A stretch of DNA of 64,000 bases from Methylotuvimicrobium sp018830325 (GTDB lineage: Bacteria > Pseudomonadota > Gammaproteobacteria > Methylococcales > Methylomonadaceae), in NCBI RefSeq assembly GCF_044788715.1, contig NZ_CP173170.1, forward strand, positions 4,960,001 to 5,024,000, read 5' to 3'. The notes beneath the pieces were generated by a model. The model did not search any database. It was not told the DNA's origin and saw only the letters and a list, made by a program, of their open reading frames with translations. A program made the translations under genes and the position numbers. This document shows, one piece after another, positions 16,578 to 25,860 of the stretch (within the stretch, counting starts at the first letter, position 1; each line of letters begins with the position of its first letter).

Positions 16578-18971
16578 CTATTCCGGCCCCTCTTCTTTAT
16601 CTTCCTCATGCGCCATATCGGAGATTTCCTTAAGTCTCGAAATCGCCTTGAAATTAATACTGTTTTCAGGATAGTTGCCTTCCGAATCCATGGCGCCGGC
16701 TTCATGGCCGGTTAATAGTTCCAGTGCTTCATCGACGATCGAGACCGCATAGACGGCAAATTGTCCCGCTTCAACCGCATCGATAACATCCTTCATCAAC
16801 ATAAGATTGCGTTTATTCGCCGCAGGTATAATCACGCCTTGCTGACCGGTTAAACCACGCGCTTTGCATAGCCTAAAAAAGCCTTCGATTTTTTCATTGA
16901 CACCGCCGATGGCTTGAACCTCGCCGTATTGATTTATCGATCCGGTCACTGCAAAACCTTGCTTGATTGGCGTTCGTGTCAGCGCCGATATCAAACAACA
17001 TAATTCGGCCAGGGATGCGCTATCGCCATCGATATAACCGTAGGATTGTTCGACTGCGATACTGGCGGAAATGGCAAACGGAAATTGTTGTGCGTAACAA
17101 TGCCCGAGATAGCCGGTCAGTATCATCACGCCTTTCGAATGAAGGGCTTGACCGAGTTCGGCTTCGCGTTCGATATCGACGATGCCACGGGAGCCGGGGT
17201 AAACCGTCGCGGTGATCCGCGCCGGCGCGCCGAAACTGCTGCCGCCGATTTCCAGAACAGTCAAGCCGTTTGCCTTGCCGATTGCGGTGCCGTCGGTATC
17301 GATCAAAATCGTACCGTCGAGCATTTCCTCAAGAATTTCCTCGGACAACCTACCGTTGCGTTGTTCACGCGCGGAAAGGGCCTGTTCGATATGAGCTTGG
17401 TCGATGTATTCTGCGGCGCTACATGCACACAAGAGGTTTGCTTCGCCGATGATTTCGAGGGAATCGTTAATGTGCGCCGATAAACGGTGCTGGTTTTCGG
17501 AAAGCCTGCAGCTATGCTCGATGAGGCGGGCAATCGCGGTCGAAGTCAATGTTTTGGAACCGGTATCGCGCGCATGTCTCATCATCAGTTGCGCAAAATT
17601 TTGCATCGAATCCGGATTCAGCAAAATGCGGTGATCGAAATCGGCCAGCACTCTGAACATTTCGTTAAATTCGTCGTCCAGTTCATGCAATAAGTAATAA
17701 ATATCCCGCGAGCCGACCAAAACCACTTTGATATTGAGCGGGATAACTTCCGGCTTTAGCGTCATTGTATTGATGCCGAGCTCCGAATACGGCGACTCGA
17801 TTTCGATACGACCGGACTTCAGCGCGCGCTTTAAACCTTCCCAGACAAAAGGATAAGTGAGCAATTTTTCGGCGTCGAGTATCAAATAACCGCCGTTAGC
17901 CTGATGCAGCGAGCCGGGGCAAATGCGCCGATAGTTGGTCACAAGCGTGCCTTGATCGCTGATATATTCGATGCGCCCGAATAAATTCGGATAAATCGGA
18001 TGCGGCTCATAAACGACCGGCGCACCGCATTCGGTTTTATAATCGACCAAGACGTTAGGAGCGTACTGCTCTTTCAGCAATAGGCGCTTACTAATCTGAT
18101 CGCGACTATCAAGTCCCGGATTCGCAGCCAATACGTCGACGATGGTTTGGCTCAGGTTTTTTTTGATTTCATCCAAATAAGTGATGGCATCGTCGACGTT
18201 TTGATAGTCTTCGATCAACGCCTCGAAGAGCGGTTCGATGGCTTGATTAATCGTCGCATCGTCCAATTGCTTGAGTTGTTCAACCAGCGAACGCCGCCAT
18301 TGCGGCAGCTCCAGCAAGACATCGCCTAGATAGTTTTCAAGCTCCTCGGTGTGGCGGTGAAACGCTTCGCGTTCGGCTTGCGGCAATTGTATGAATTGCT
18401 CGTCTTCCAATAACTTGTCGTCCTTAACAGGCACGAAAGTAATCGTTTCACTCTCGCGGTAGAGCGCAACATTCAAGGATTCCGCTTTTTTCTCGACTTG
18501 ATTAATCGCCATGTTGTAGCGTTGATTAAAGGCGCGTTCAATCGCGGCCTTTTTTTGCTGATAGGTCGGACTTTCAAAAACGGCCGGAAAAGTAGCCAGC
18601 AAATTGTCGATCAATTCATCAATATCAGCGCAGAATTTTTGCCCGTATCCTGCAGGCAATTCGATCGAGACCGGTTCGCGCGGATTATCGAAATTATCGA
18701 CATAAGCATAACTTGGCGGCGTCGGTTGATTTGGAGCCGATTGTTCAAGCTGTTGGGTAATCATTGACAGGCGCCCGGTGCCTGGTTCGCCCATAACATA
18801 AATGTTGTAGCCGGGATTTTGCATCGCGATTCCGAATTCCAATGCCGATCGGGCACGGGCTTGACCTAAAATTGAGGTTTGTTCGCTTGCTGTTGCCAAG
18901 GGGATATCCAGGTCTTCCGGATTGATGGTTAATTTCAAGGCTTCCGGCGGAAGCGGTTGGTAATGAGGCAT
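16578..18971 (-). CDS. Lon-like ATP-dependent protease (AAA+ and S16 domains)
   Basis: The 797-aa protein belongs to the LonB-like group with an N-terminal ATP-binding part (MGEPGTGRLSM is the Walker A region near residue 61) and a C-terminal S16 peptidase domain. The catalytic Ser is in GDSASLAELCCLIS and the catalytic Lys in GGVNEKIEGFF. The middle contains a Lon-type coiled helical region and IDPDG-like segments. It has no substrate-binding LAN domain, unlike classical Lon. It should act in the cytoplasm in protein quality control. It ends DKEEGPE and appears monocistronic. Confidence 0.9.
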   Translation of the reverse strand: MPHYQPLPPEALKLTINPEDLDIPLATASEQTSILGQARARSALEFGIAMQNPGYNIYVMGEPGTGRLSMITQQLEQSAPNQPTPPSYAYVDNFDNPREPVSIELPAGYGQKFCADIDELIDNLLATFPAVFESPTYQQKKAAIERAFNQRYNMAINQVEKKAESLNVALYRESETITFVPVKDDKLLEDEQFIQLPQAEREAFHRHTEELENYLGDVLLELPQWRRSLVEQLKQLDDATINQAIEPLFEALIEDYQNVDDAITYLDEIKKNLSQTIVDVLAANPGLDSRDQISKRLLLKEQYAPNVLVDYKTECGAPVVYEPHPIYPNLFGRIEYISDQGTLVTNYRRICPGSLHQANGGYLILDAEKLLTYPFVWEGLKRALKSGRIEIESPYSELGINTMTLKPEVIPLNIKVVLVGSRDIYYLLHELDDEFNEMFRVLADFDHRILLNPDSMQNFAQLMMRHARDTGSKTLTSTAIARLIEHSCRLSENQHRLSAHINDSLEIIGEANLLCACSAAEYIDQAHIEQALSAREQRNGRLSEEILEEMLDGTILIDTDGTAIGKANGLTVLEIGGSSFGAPARITATVYPGSRGIVDIEREAELGQALHSKGVMILTGYLGHCYAQQFPFAISASIAVEQSYGYIDGDSASLAELCCLISALTRTPIKQGFAVTGSINQYGEVQAIGGVNEKIEGFFRLCKARGLTGQQGVIIPAANKRNLMLMKDVIDAVEAGQFAVYAVSIVDEALELLTGHEAGAMDSEGNYPENSINFKAISRLKEISDMAHEEDKEEGPE

Positions 18972-19642
18972 GATGCAGTAATTAGTTCTGAAGTATTAAA
19001 CCGTGCATTATACATTTCACTCTTTAAATTCCAGTACTTATTAGAAAAGAACCCGTGCTTTAGTCGAGAGTGTACTGATACTGCACAATGTTTATAGATT
19101 GTTTTTTTATTACCATGAAGGGCATGAAGATAATGACTAAAAAATATCAAAACGATGGCGTGACTGGAGTGCAGGAAAAGCCTGCGCTCTAGCAGCAATA
19201 ATGATGACATAGGCTGTTAATCCTAATAAAGAGCAGTTGGCATGAACGGTCTTCAACACTTTCACCGGCTTGGTGAAGCCTCAAACTACCGTTCACCCTT
19301 CGACTGGCTCAGGGCGAACGGTAGTTTGAGGCTCTCAACAGCTATTTTTAAGTTAATGGTTAGTAACTCATTTAAATTGAAAACGCTGTCTCTTCAAGTC
19401 CTCCATGCTCTTCATGGTAAAAAACAAATGACAATTTTTTGGAATCAGCACCTAATCGAAATGTTCTCCGGAAATACCGTCCAAATTCACTCGCGACCAC
19501 AATTGCATTGATCGAAGCGTCATTGAGAATACCTTTGTCGAGGCGATGATAAGAATTGATAGGTAACCACCGAAAAAAACAACCTTTTTTTAGCAGAAGC
19601 AAGGATCAAAGCACATTAGATTGCCATATAAGAGTTGACTAA
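18972..19642. other. gene-free stretch
   Basis: No convincing gene is present; short ORFs here are low-complexity or lie over repeats. A strong inverted repeat is at 19278-19332. A text related to the ATGAAG-type repeat lies near 19112. Confidence 0.5.
19278..19332. repeat. extragenic palindrome
   Basis: A perfect 17-bp inverted repeat (GCCTCAAACTACCGTTC and its complement) encloses a loop with CTTCGACTGGCTCAGGG. The loop sequence is a widespread extragenic repeat type, and a related set is at 30960-31070. Confidence 0.75.
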
Positions 19643-19671
19643 CCTGGCAGTCGGAATGACAAAATTGTCAG
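19643..19671 (+). promoter_or_regulatory. candidate activator-binding site (copy 2)
   Basis: CCTGGCAGTC-N3-ATGACA-N3-TTGTCAG, matching the copy at 14611 in all fixed positions. It ends 52 bp before a sigma-54 promoter. Confidence 0.65.
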
Positions 19672-19723
19672 TGTTGGCGCTTCAGTGCCGCCGATTAAGC
19701 CCCAATATCAACCTTTTTACAAA

Positions 19724-19742
19724 TTGGCATCAAATATGCTTA
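19724..19742 (+). promoter_or_regulatory. sigma-54 promoter of the 19780 PEP-CTERM gene
   Basis: TTGGC at 19724 and TGCTTA ending at 19742 give GG-N10-GC, the correct spacing for sigma-54. It is almost identical to the element at 14799 and lies 38 bp before the ATG. Confidence 0.7.
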
Positions 19743-19779
19743 AGAGGATTTAACGAATTAATTTATCTGGATAATCCTT

Positions 19780-20616
19780 ATGAAATTGAACACAAAAGCA
19801 GCCTTGCTTATTCTTGCATCTTGCCAATTCAATGCTCAGGCCGACATGATCAACATTACTGTCGACGGCGATTTATCGGACTGGGGAATTCAACAAACAG
19901 AGCAGGCCAGCGATTGGCTTCCTAACGCTGGTGTGCATTACACGATTCAAGACCAAACCGGCGGCCTAGGTGTACGTCTTGGTGCCGGTTACGGAGGACA
20001 AGCATACGATGCAGAGGCCCTATACGCTCATTTAACCGATACACACCTCTTTATTGCTCTTGCAACCGGACACAATCCCGAAACCGCTCAAAACCCGTCA
20101 GCTAACAGTTTCGGCGCCGGCGACTTTGCTTTAGACTTCGGCCTCAACGGAGTTTATGAGTTGGGCATCAACGTCAAACCGTCATGGGATACTTTCGGCA
20201 TCGCGGGAGGCGTCTATGGAGTAACCGAGTGGGCTTACGGTTTATGGGAAGATGACACCTTGACTGGTTATAAAAAGTCGGATCACCCGACTTCGATTAT
20301 CGATGGAATATTGCTTGGCCAGTCTGTTATGGCAATCAGCGGGCCTAAAACCGGTTATGGCGAATGGGCAAGCGATAAACATTATTTTTATGAAGTTGCA
20401 CTTGGGCTTGATCTATTGAGAACGGCTGGCTGGGGAGGCGAAAGCTTCAATGTCCATTGGACTCAAATGTGCGCGAACGATTCGATCATCGTCGATCCGC
20501 CCAGCGTTCCGGAACCTGAAGTCGTTTCATTGCTTCTGCTAGGGTTGATTGGTACAGCTTGGGCACGCCTTAGGAAAAATATCCAAATGCAAGGCTTGGC
20601 GTTTGAATTGGTGTGA
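19780..20616 (+). CDS. PEP-CTERM protein with a CBM9-like N-terminal domain
   Basis: The 278-aa product has a signal peptide (residues 1-21, ending NAQA). The mature part begins INITVDGDLSDWG, a pattern of carbohydrate-binding module family 9-like domains that often bind sugars. The C-terminus has VPEPEVVSLLLLGLIGTAW followed by ARLRKN, a classic PEP-CTERM signal. It has its own sigma-54 promoter and the shared palindromic motif upstream, so it is probably co-regulated with the pair at 14870. Binding to exopolysaccharide would fit but is inference. Confidence 0.85.
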   Translation: MKLNTKAALLILASCQFNAQADMINITVDGDLSDWGIQQTEQASDWLPNAGVHYTIQDQTGGLGVRLGAGYGGQAYDAEALYAHLTDTHLFIALATGHNPETAQNPSANSFGAGDFALDFGLNGVYELGINVKPSWDTFGIAGGVYGVTEWAYGLWEDDTLTGYKKSDHPTSIIDGILLGQSVMAISGPKTGYGEWASDKHYFYEVALGLDLLRTAGWGGESFNVHWTQMCANDSIIVDPPSVPEPEVVSLLLLGLIGTAWARLRKNIQMQGLAFELV

Positions 20617-20662
20617 TACCTGACTAAAAAAAGAAATCCTAATGCGCTTTCGGTGAATGAAA

Positions 20663-20884
20663 TATACCTTTCGTACTTCAAATTTCGACAGCGGCTAAAG
20701 AGGCATCGGGATGCTCGATCCCTCTCCTAACACAAGGTGAGGGCCAGCATAGAGCCTGCGTGGATGCATTCTCCCAGCACCTAAATTCCATAGCCCATTG
20801 GCCATGGTTAATTGTCTTGGATAATTTAGGTGCTGGGCCTTTGACAGGCGCCCCGGTGTCGAATTTTGATCTACGTTGGGTATA
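20663..20884. repeat. family A element carrying a 65-bp palindrome (copy 2)
   Basis: It starts TATACCTTTCGTACTTC and ends GATCTACGTTGGGTATA, so the terminal inverted repeats match the other family A copies. Inside, at 20773-20837, a 65-bp palindrome is inserted. The segment replaced by the insertion is shorter than in copies at 41091 and 44587, so a small deletion seems to have accompanied it. Confidence 0.7.
20773..20837. repeat. 65-bp palindromic element (PAL copy)
   Basis: Ends are CCCAGCACCTAAATT and its complement, enclosing an inner hairpin with CCATAGCC. Other copies lie at 43708-43840, 49093-49157, 50615-50746 and 54209-54273. Confidence 0.8.
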
Positions 20885-20978
20885 ATTAGAAAAGTGACGG
20901 CTTAGATATCGGCACCTCTGATTTCAGGTTTGCAAATTTTTATTTGTATTCGACGAGCTCTTTTCTTCCCCCTCTTTT

Positions 20979-22559
20979 TCAGCGTTGACTGTCATCGAAC
21001 TGCTCGACCATTAGATCGAGATCCTTACTGAGTTTCGAAAGATTGCGCCCGGCTTGACTGGCTATCGTTGCGTGATCGGATGTCTCTTTCGACAAGCGAT
21101 CGATGGCTTCGATGTTTCGAGCGATTTCTTCTGAAACGATGTGTTGCTCCTCGGCTGCACTGGCGATTTGTAAAATCATATCGCTAATCGTGCTGACCGA
21201 TTGCGTGGTTTCGGTCAATAATCTGGCCGAATTTTCTCCGTGTTCGACGCCATCGGCTGCTTTGATTCGTACCTTGGTCATTTCATCGACGGCATTTTTT
21301 GCGCCTTGTTGTAAAACCTCAATCATTTTATTGATTTCTTCTGTCGACTTTTGCGTGCGTCCGGCCAAAGTTCTGACTTCATCGGCAACGACAGCGAAAC
21401 CGCGGCCTTGATCTCCGGCTCGGGCGGCCTCGATTGCGGCATTGAGCGCCAACAAATTGGTTTGTTCGGCGATACCTTGAATGACCTCTAATACGCCGCC
21501 GATATCTTTACTGTATTGAGCAAGATTTAAAATGACTGATTCGGCGCTGTCGACCTCGGAAGACAAGGCGCCGATTAATTTGACCGTCTCTCCGACCCGT
21601 TGCATCGTTTGCTGAGATATTTGGTCGGCGTCGGTTGCAGCCTTGGCAGCATTGCTAGCGCTTTGCGCAACTTCATTGATCGTCGCGGTCATTTGATGCA
21701 TTGCCGTCGCCACTTGCTCGGTTTCTTGCAATTGGTGTTTCATGGCTTCGCTGACTTGTTCGATTTCCCGTTCGGTGGCTTGGGCTTGTTGCGTAAGCGT
21801 CTCGGTCGCTTGTATCAAACGGCGTACGATAGTCCTCGATTTAGCTTTAAGAAGTTTAATAGCGAGTAACAGCTGTCCGGGTTCGGCGCCGTCGTTGGTG
21901 TAAATATGCTGCATGACCGGATTATCGATAACCGAGCGCGCTTCTAATGCGGCATCGTTTAGCGGGCGTACCAACGCCGATATCAAGCCGAACGTAAATA
22001 ACAGGGATATCACCAAGGTGATCGTGGCAGGGGTAAGTTCGATAATACCAAAGATAAATAGGCCGGCAAAAATTAGCGTTTGTAGCAACGAGAATCCGAT
22101 CAATAATTTAGATCCCAATTTCATGCGGTTAAGCAAGTTGTTGATACTTTTCCCCGAGGCTAGTTTCGGGTAAGTTTTCTTTGCCTGTTCAACCGTATCG
22201 GGCTCGGGCTTTACCCGAACCGATTCGAATCCGATGACTTTCCCCTTGTCGAAGCGAGGCGTTACAAAGGCGTCGACCCAATAATAATCGCCATTTTTAC
22301 AGCGATTCTTGACGATACCCATCCACGGCTTGCCTTTCTGAATACTATTCCATAAGTCTGCAAACGCGGCCTCCGGCATTTCCGGATGGCGAACGATGTT
22401 ATGAGGCTGTCCAAGCAATTCTTGCTCATTGAAACCGCTTATTTTTAAGAAATCCTGGTTAATATAAGTGATCTTTCCTTTAGGATCGGTTGCCGAAGTA
22501 ATCGTGGCGGTACTGGGATAGATGATTTCGTTTTGTGTAATAGGAAGGTTTTTTCTCAT
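20979..22559 (-). CDS. Aer-like methyl-accepting chemotaxis protein with PAS domain
   Basis: The 526-aa receptor has an N-terminal PAS domain (ITYINQDFLKISGFNEQELLG, HNIVRHPEMPEAAFADLW) of the Aer energy/redox-taxis type. Two hydrophobic segments follow at about residues 153-195. The C-terminal cytoplasmic signalling helix contains the hairpin EQTNLLALNAAIEAARAG and QGRGFAVVADEVRTLAGR. It would control flagellar direction through CheA/CheW in response to redox state. It is preceded by no other gene on the strand and is probably monocistronic. Confidence 0.93.
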   Translation of the reverse strand: MRKNLPITQNEIIYPSTATITSATDPKGKITYINQDFLKISGFNEQELLGQPHNIVRHPEMPEAAFADLWNSIQKGKPWMGIVKNRCKNGDYYWVDAFVTPRFDKGKVIGFESVRVKPEPDTVEQAKKTYPKLASGKSINNLLNRMKLGSKLLIGFSLLQTLIFAGLFIFGIIELTPATITLVISLLFTFGLISALVRPLNDAALEARSVIDNPVMQHIYTNDGAEPGQLLLAIKLLKAKSRTIVRRLIQATETLTQQAQATEREIEQVSEAMKHQLQETEQVATAMHQMTATINEVAQSASNAAKAATDADQISQQTMQRVGETVKLIGALSSEVDSAESVILNLAQYSKDIGGVLEVIQGIAEQTNLLALNAAIEAARAGDQGRGFAVVADEVRTLAGRTQKSTEEINKMIEVLQQGAKNAVDEMTKVRIKAADGVEHGENSARLLTETTQSVSTISDMILQIASAAEEQHIVSEEIARNIEAIDRLSKETSDHATIASQAGRNLSKLSKDLDLMVEQFDDSQR

Positions 22560-22834
22560 GGTTTAGCCATATTGGGAAGCACGGGATTCGCTGAGAATAA
22601 GCGAATTAAATCGGTTTATTTGCCATGTTCAGTCATAACGAGACCGTTGAAAGACTTCATGCGCTTAATGGTTAAACTGCCGAATTTAGGATGATCCGAA
22701 TAAACTTGGAGCCTTGTCCGTCTTGATGACAAAAGTCGCTGTATTATTTCATAAATACATCACAACCCGATTATTTGTTTCAACGTTGTCACATAAATGT
22801 AAAACTCCGCACTTATCATGAGAGCTGAATTGAG

Positions 22835-23053
22835 ATGAGAGCAAAAAACATGATAGTTAACGAGTCGACCGGCATATCGCAATTTTTGGGTAGAGAATTG
22901 GATGAAGTCTGCATCAGTTTTTATCCGGACTTGAGCTCGGAGTATTTGAGCACCTTATCCGGTGAGAAAAACGGTTCCGAGGAGGATAAGAGCGAAAAAT
23001 CATCTTGGTCTTACTCGGAACTGGATGAGCATGAAGTCGCCTTAGTCGACTGA
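22835..23053 (+). CDS. possible small acidic protein (72 aa)
   Basis: The ORF starts MRAKNMIVNESTG, or at the next ATG (MIVNEST), behind GAGCTGAATTGAG. The product is acidic and Ser/Glu-rich (GEKNGSEEDKSEKSSWSY), with no signal peptide or membrane segment. It converges with the Old Yellow Enzyme gene and overlaps its 3' end by 12 bp. I do not recognise it, and it may not be a gene. Confidence 0.35.
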   Translation: MRAKNMIVNESTGISQFLGRELDEVCISFYPDLSSEYLSTLSGEKNGSEEDKSEKSSWSYSELDEHEVALVD

Positions 23054-24136
23054 AGCTAAGGCAGGGTAGTCAGTGTAGCCTTTCCCATCGCCGCCGTAAA
23101 AGGTATCGGGATCGGGCGTATTGAGCGGCGCATTCAGGCGAAAACGTTCGGTCAAGTCAGGATTGGCGATGTAAAGCTTGCCGAAAGCAACCGTGTCGCA
23201 TAAATTTCGGGCAATACTGTTTCGTGAGCTTTCCGCGTCATAGCCGCCGTTCGCGATATAAGGCCCGTTGAAATGCCGTCGCAAAGCGGCAAAATCGAAT
23301 TCGGCGGTATCTTCCTCGATCGGAACCATGCGTTCGACGATATGCAAATAGGCCAAATCGAAGCGGTTCAATTGCTCGGCCGCATAATTGAAGTGTTTTT
23401 GCGGATCGCTGTCGCTCATGCTGTTGAAGGCATTAGTCGGCGACAAACGCAAACCGGTACGATCGGCGCCGACGGCATCGATGACCGCTGCGGTAACTTC
23501 AAGCAATAGGCGCATTCTATTGTCGATATTACCGCCGTAAGCATCGGTTCTGTGATTAGAACCGTCCCTCAGAAACTGGTCCAGCAAATAACCGTTCGCG
23601 GCATGGATCTCAACGCCGTCGAAACCGGCAATCAGCGCATTTTCGGCCGCGATGCGGTATTGGTCGATAATGCCCGGTATTTCCGACAACTCCAACGCTC
23701 TAGGCGTCACAAAGGGTTTTAAACCTGTCTCGGTAAATGCCATGCCTTCGATACCGATAGCCGAAGGGGCGACCGGCAAAGCATGGCCCGGTTGCAGGTC
23801 GGGATGCGAAACGCGGCCGACATGCCAGAGTTGCAAAAAAATTAATCCTCCCTCTTCATGCACCGCATCGGTTACTTTGCGCCAGCCGTCGATTTGCGCG
23901 GCGCTATAAATACCCGGCGTGAAGGCATAACCCTTACCTTGTGGCGAGATATGCGTGGCTTCCGAGATAATCAATCCGGCGCCGGCACGCTGCCGGTAAT
24001 AGTCCGCATTCAACTGCCACGGAATATCGCCGGGTTGCTGCGCGCGGCTTCGGGTCAGCGGCGCCATAATGATGCGGTTTCTCAGCGTATATCTGCCTAT
24101 TTTTACGGGGGTAAATAAAATATCTTCGGAAGTCAT
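23042..24136 (-). CDS. Old Yellow Enzyme family NADH:flavin oxidoreductase
   Basis: The 364-aa protein has the FMN-binding TIM-barrel features of the NemA/XenB type: MAPLTRSRA near the start, FLQLWHVGRVSHP, EIHAANGYLLDQFLRDGSN and RTDAYGG. These reduce activated alkenes or nitro compounds with NAD(P)H in the cytoplasm. I chose the ATG at 24136 (MTSEDILF); the reading frame runs further upstream but that part has no homology-like sequence. The gene diverges from mpl. Confidence 0.92.
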   Translation of the reverse strand: MTSEDILFTPVKIGRYTLRNRIIMAPLTRSRAQQPGDIPWQLNADYYRQRAGAGLIISEATHISPQGKGYAFTPGIYSAAQIDGWRKVTDAVHEEGGLIFLQLWHVGRVSHPDLQPGHALPVAPSAIGIEGMAFTETGLKPFVTPRALELSEIPGIIDQYRIAAENALIAGFDGVEIHAANGYLLDQFLRDGSNHRTDAYGGNIDNRMRLLLEVTAAVIDAVGADRTGLRLSPTNAFNSMSDSDPQKHFNYAAEQLNRFDLAYLHIVERMVPIEEDTAEFDFAALRRHFNGPYIANGGYDAESSRNSIARNLCDTVAFGKLYIANPDLTERFRLNAPLNTPDPDTFYGGDGKGYTDYPALASVD

Positions 24137-24295
24137 TTTTTCTGCTCTTGAAGTGTTACGAGAATTCCGGGTGAAGTCAACGCTCCAGTGATCCCATTGA
24201 ATCGGAAAATTGGTTTTTCTTATAAGGTTGCAAAAAGAATCGCTACGGCTATGATTGTACCGGACATTATATTGTTTTCGTAAAAGGATAAGACT

Positions 24296-25648
24296 TTGCA
24301 TATACACATACTGGGCATTTGCGGAACCTTCATGGGTGGACTGGCGCTGATCGCGCGCGAAATGGGCTATAAAGTCACAGGTTCCGATCAGAATGTCTAT
24401 CCGCCGATGAGTACTCAGCTCGAACAGCAAGGCATCGAATTAATGAGGGGTTACCGGCCGGAAAATCTCGATTGTAAACCCGACCTGGTCGTGATCGGCA
24501 ATGCGCTGTCTCGCGGTAATCCGGAAGTTGAGGCGGTTCTAAACCGCGGTTTGAAATACGTTTCCGGCCCGCAATGGCTCGCCGAACACGTCTTGGCCGA
24601 ACGCTGGGTACTCGGTGTCGCCGGCACGCATGGAAAAACGACGACAACCAGTATGTTGAGCTGGATATTGGAATATCAAGGCTTCAAACCGGGCTTTCTG
24701 ATCGGCGGAATTCCGCTCAACTTCGGCATTTCCGCCCGGCTCGGCGAATCGTCGTTCTTCGTGATCGAAGCCGACGAATATGATTGTGCATTTTTCGACA
24801 AGCGCTCGAAGTTCGTTCATTACCGCCCGAGAACCGCGATCCTGAACAATCTCGAATACGATCACGCCGACATTTTTCCGGACCTCGATGCGATCAAGAA
24901 ACAATTTCATTATTTGCTCAGAACCGTGCCTAGTGAAGGTCTCGTGGTCGCACCCGAATCCGATGAGCATATAAGCGATGTGTTAGGCATGGGCTGCTGG
25001 ACGCCGGTCGAAAAGACTTCGATCGAAGGCCGGTCGGCCTGGAATGCCGAATTGATCAATCCGGACGGCACTCGATTCAAGGTTAGTTATGCAGGAACGG
25101 AGCAGGGCGAGGTGCTCTGGACTTTGACCGGCAATCACAATGTCGGCAATGCGCTTTCAGCCATTGCGGCGGCACGCCATATCGGCATTATGCCTAAGGA
25201 TGCGATTGCAGCATTAGGCGAGTTCAAAAATGTCAAACGGCGCATGGAAGTCTTGGCCAAAATCGACGGCATAACGATTTACGATGACTTTGCGCATCAT
25301 CCGACCGCGATCAAGACGACCCTGGAAGGTTTGCGCAAACAAGTCGGTTCGGAGCGCATCATCGCGATCGTCGAGCCTCGCTCGAATACGATGCGCATGG
25401 GCATTCATACCGAATCGCTAGCTAAATCGCTGGTTGAAGCCGATCAAGCCATTCTATTCCAGCCTGAAAACCTGGGCTGGGACTTAAGCAGTCTAAAAAA
25501 TTACGCCGGCAATATCGAAATCTATCAAACGCTCGACGAAATCATCGCCAAGCTCAAATTGGAATCCCGTTACGGCGGTCACTTCGTATTGATGAGCAAC
25601 GGCAGTTTCGGCGGCATCTATACACGCTTACAGCAAGAGTTAGTGTAG
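24296..25648 (+). CDS. mpl: Mpl muropeptide ligase
   Basis: The 450-aa enzyme joins the recycled tripeptide L-Ala-gamma-D-Glu-meso-Dap to UDP-MurNAc in cell-wall recycling. The N-terminus HIHILGICGTFMGGLALIAR matches the E. coli Mpl start, and the ATP motif GVAGTHGKTTTTSML and the later DDFAHHPTAIKTTL are Mur-ligase hallmarks. The start codon is TTG at 24296, with AAGGAT 6 nt before it; the match at residue 2 onward supports this choice. Confidence 0.95.
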   Translation: MHIHILGICGTFMGGLALIAREMGYKVTGSDQNVYPPMSTQLEQQGIELMRGYRPENLDCKPDLVVIGNALSRGNPEVEAVLNRGLKYVSGPQWLAEHVLAERWVLGVAGTHGKTTTTSMLSWILEYQGFKPGFLIGGIPLNFGISARLGESSFFVIEADEYDCAFFDKRSKFVHYRPRTAILNNLEYDHADIFPDLDAIKKQFHYLLRTVPSEGLVVAPESDEHISDVLGMGCWTPVEKTSIEGRSAWNAELINPDGTRFKVSYAGTEQGEVLWTLTGNHNVGNALSAIAAARHIGIMPKDAIAALGEFKNVKRRMEVLAKIDGITIYDDFAHHPTAIKTTLEGLRKQVGSERIIAIVEPRSNTMRMGIHTESLAKSLVEADQAILFQPENLGWDLSSLKNYAGNIEIYQTLDEIIAKLKLESRYGGHFVLMSNGSFGGIYTRLQQELV

Positions 25649-25665
25649 GGTGCGCATCGCGCACC
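25645..25665. repeat. short extragenic palindrome (GGTGCGC type)
   Basis: GTAGGGTGCGCATCGCGCACC, a copy of the palindrome type also seen at about 7320-7340. It overlaps the mpl stop codon. Confidence 0.6.
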
Positions 25666-25860
25666 ATTTGTTGTGGACCTGTTATAGAAGTTTTGAAAAG
25701 GCGCGGATTGCGTGCGCTACGATGCTGGTCGGCCCTCATGAGCCATATGAATACAAAGCGTTCGGAATATAAAAGCTTTGCAAAAGATACGCAGTGTTTA
25801 CGAGACTAACGCATACTTTAGCAAATGCTTCCCTCGCCCTTATCGACAGGAGTTCAGATC

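Noticed and set aside
19242..19511. 89-codon ORF
   Set aside because: It runs through a 17-bp inverted repeat and has no homology-like sequence.
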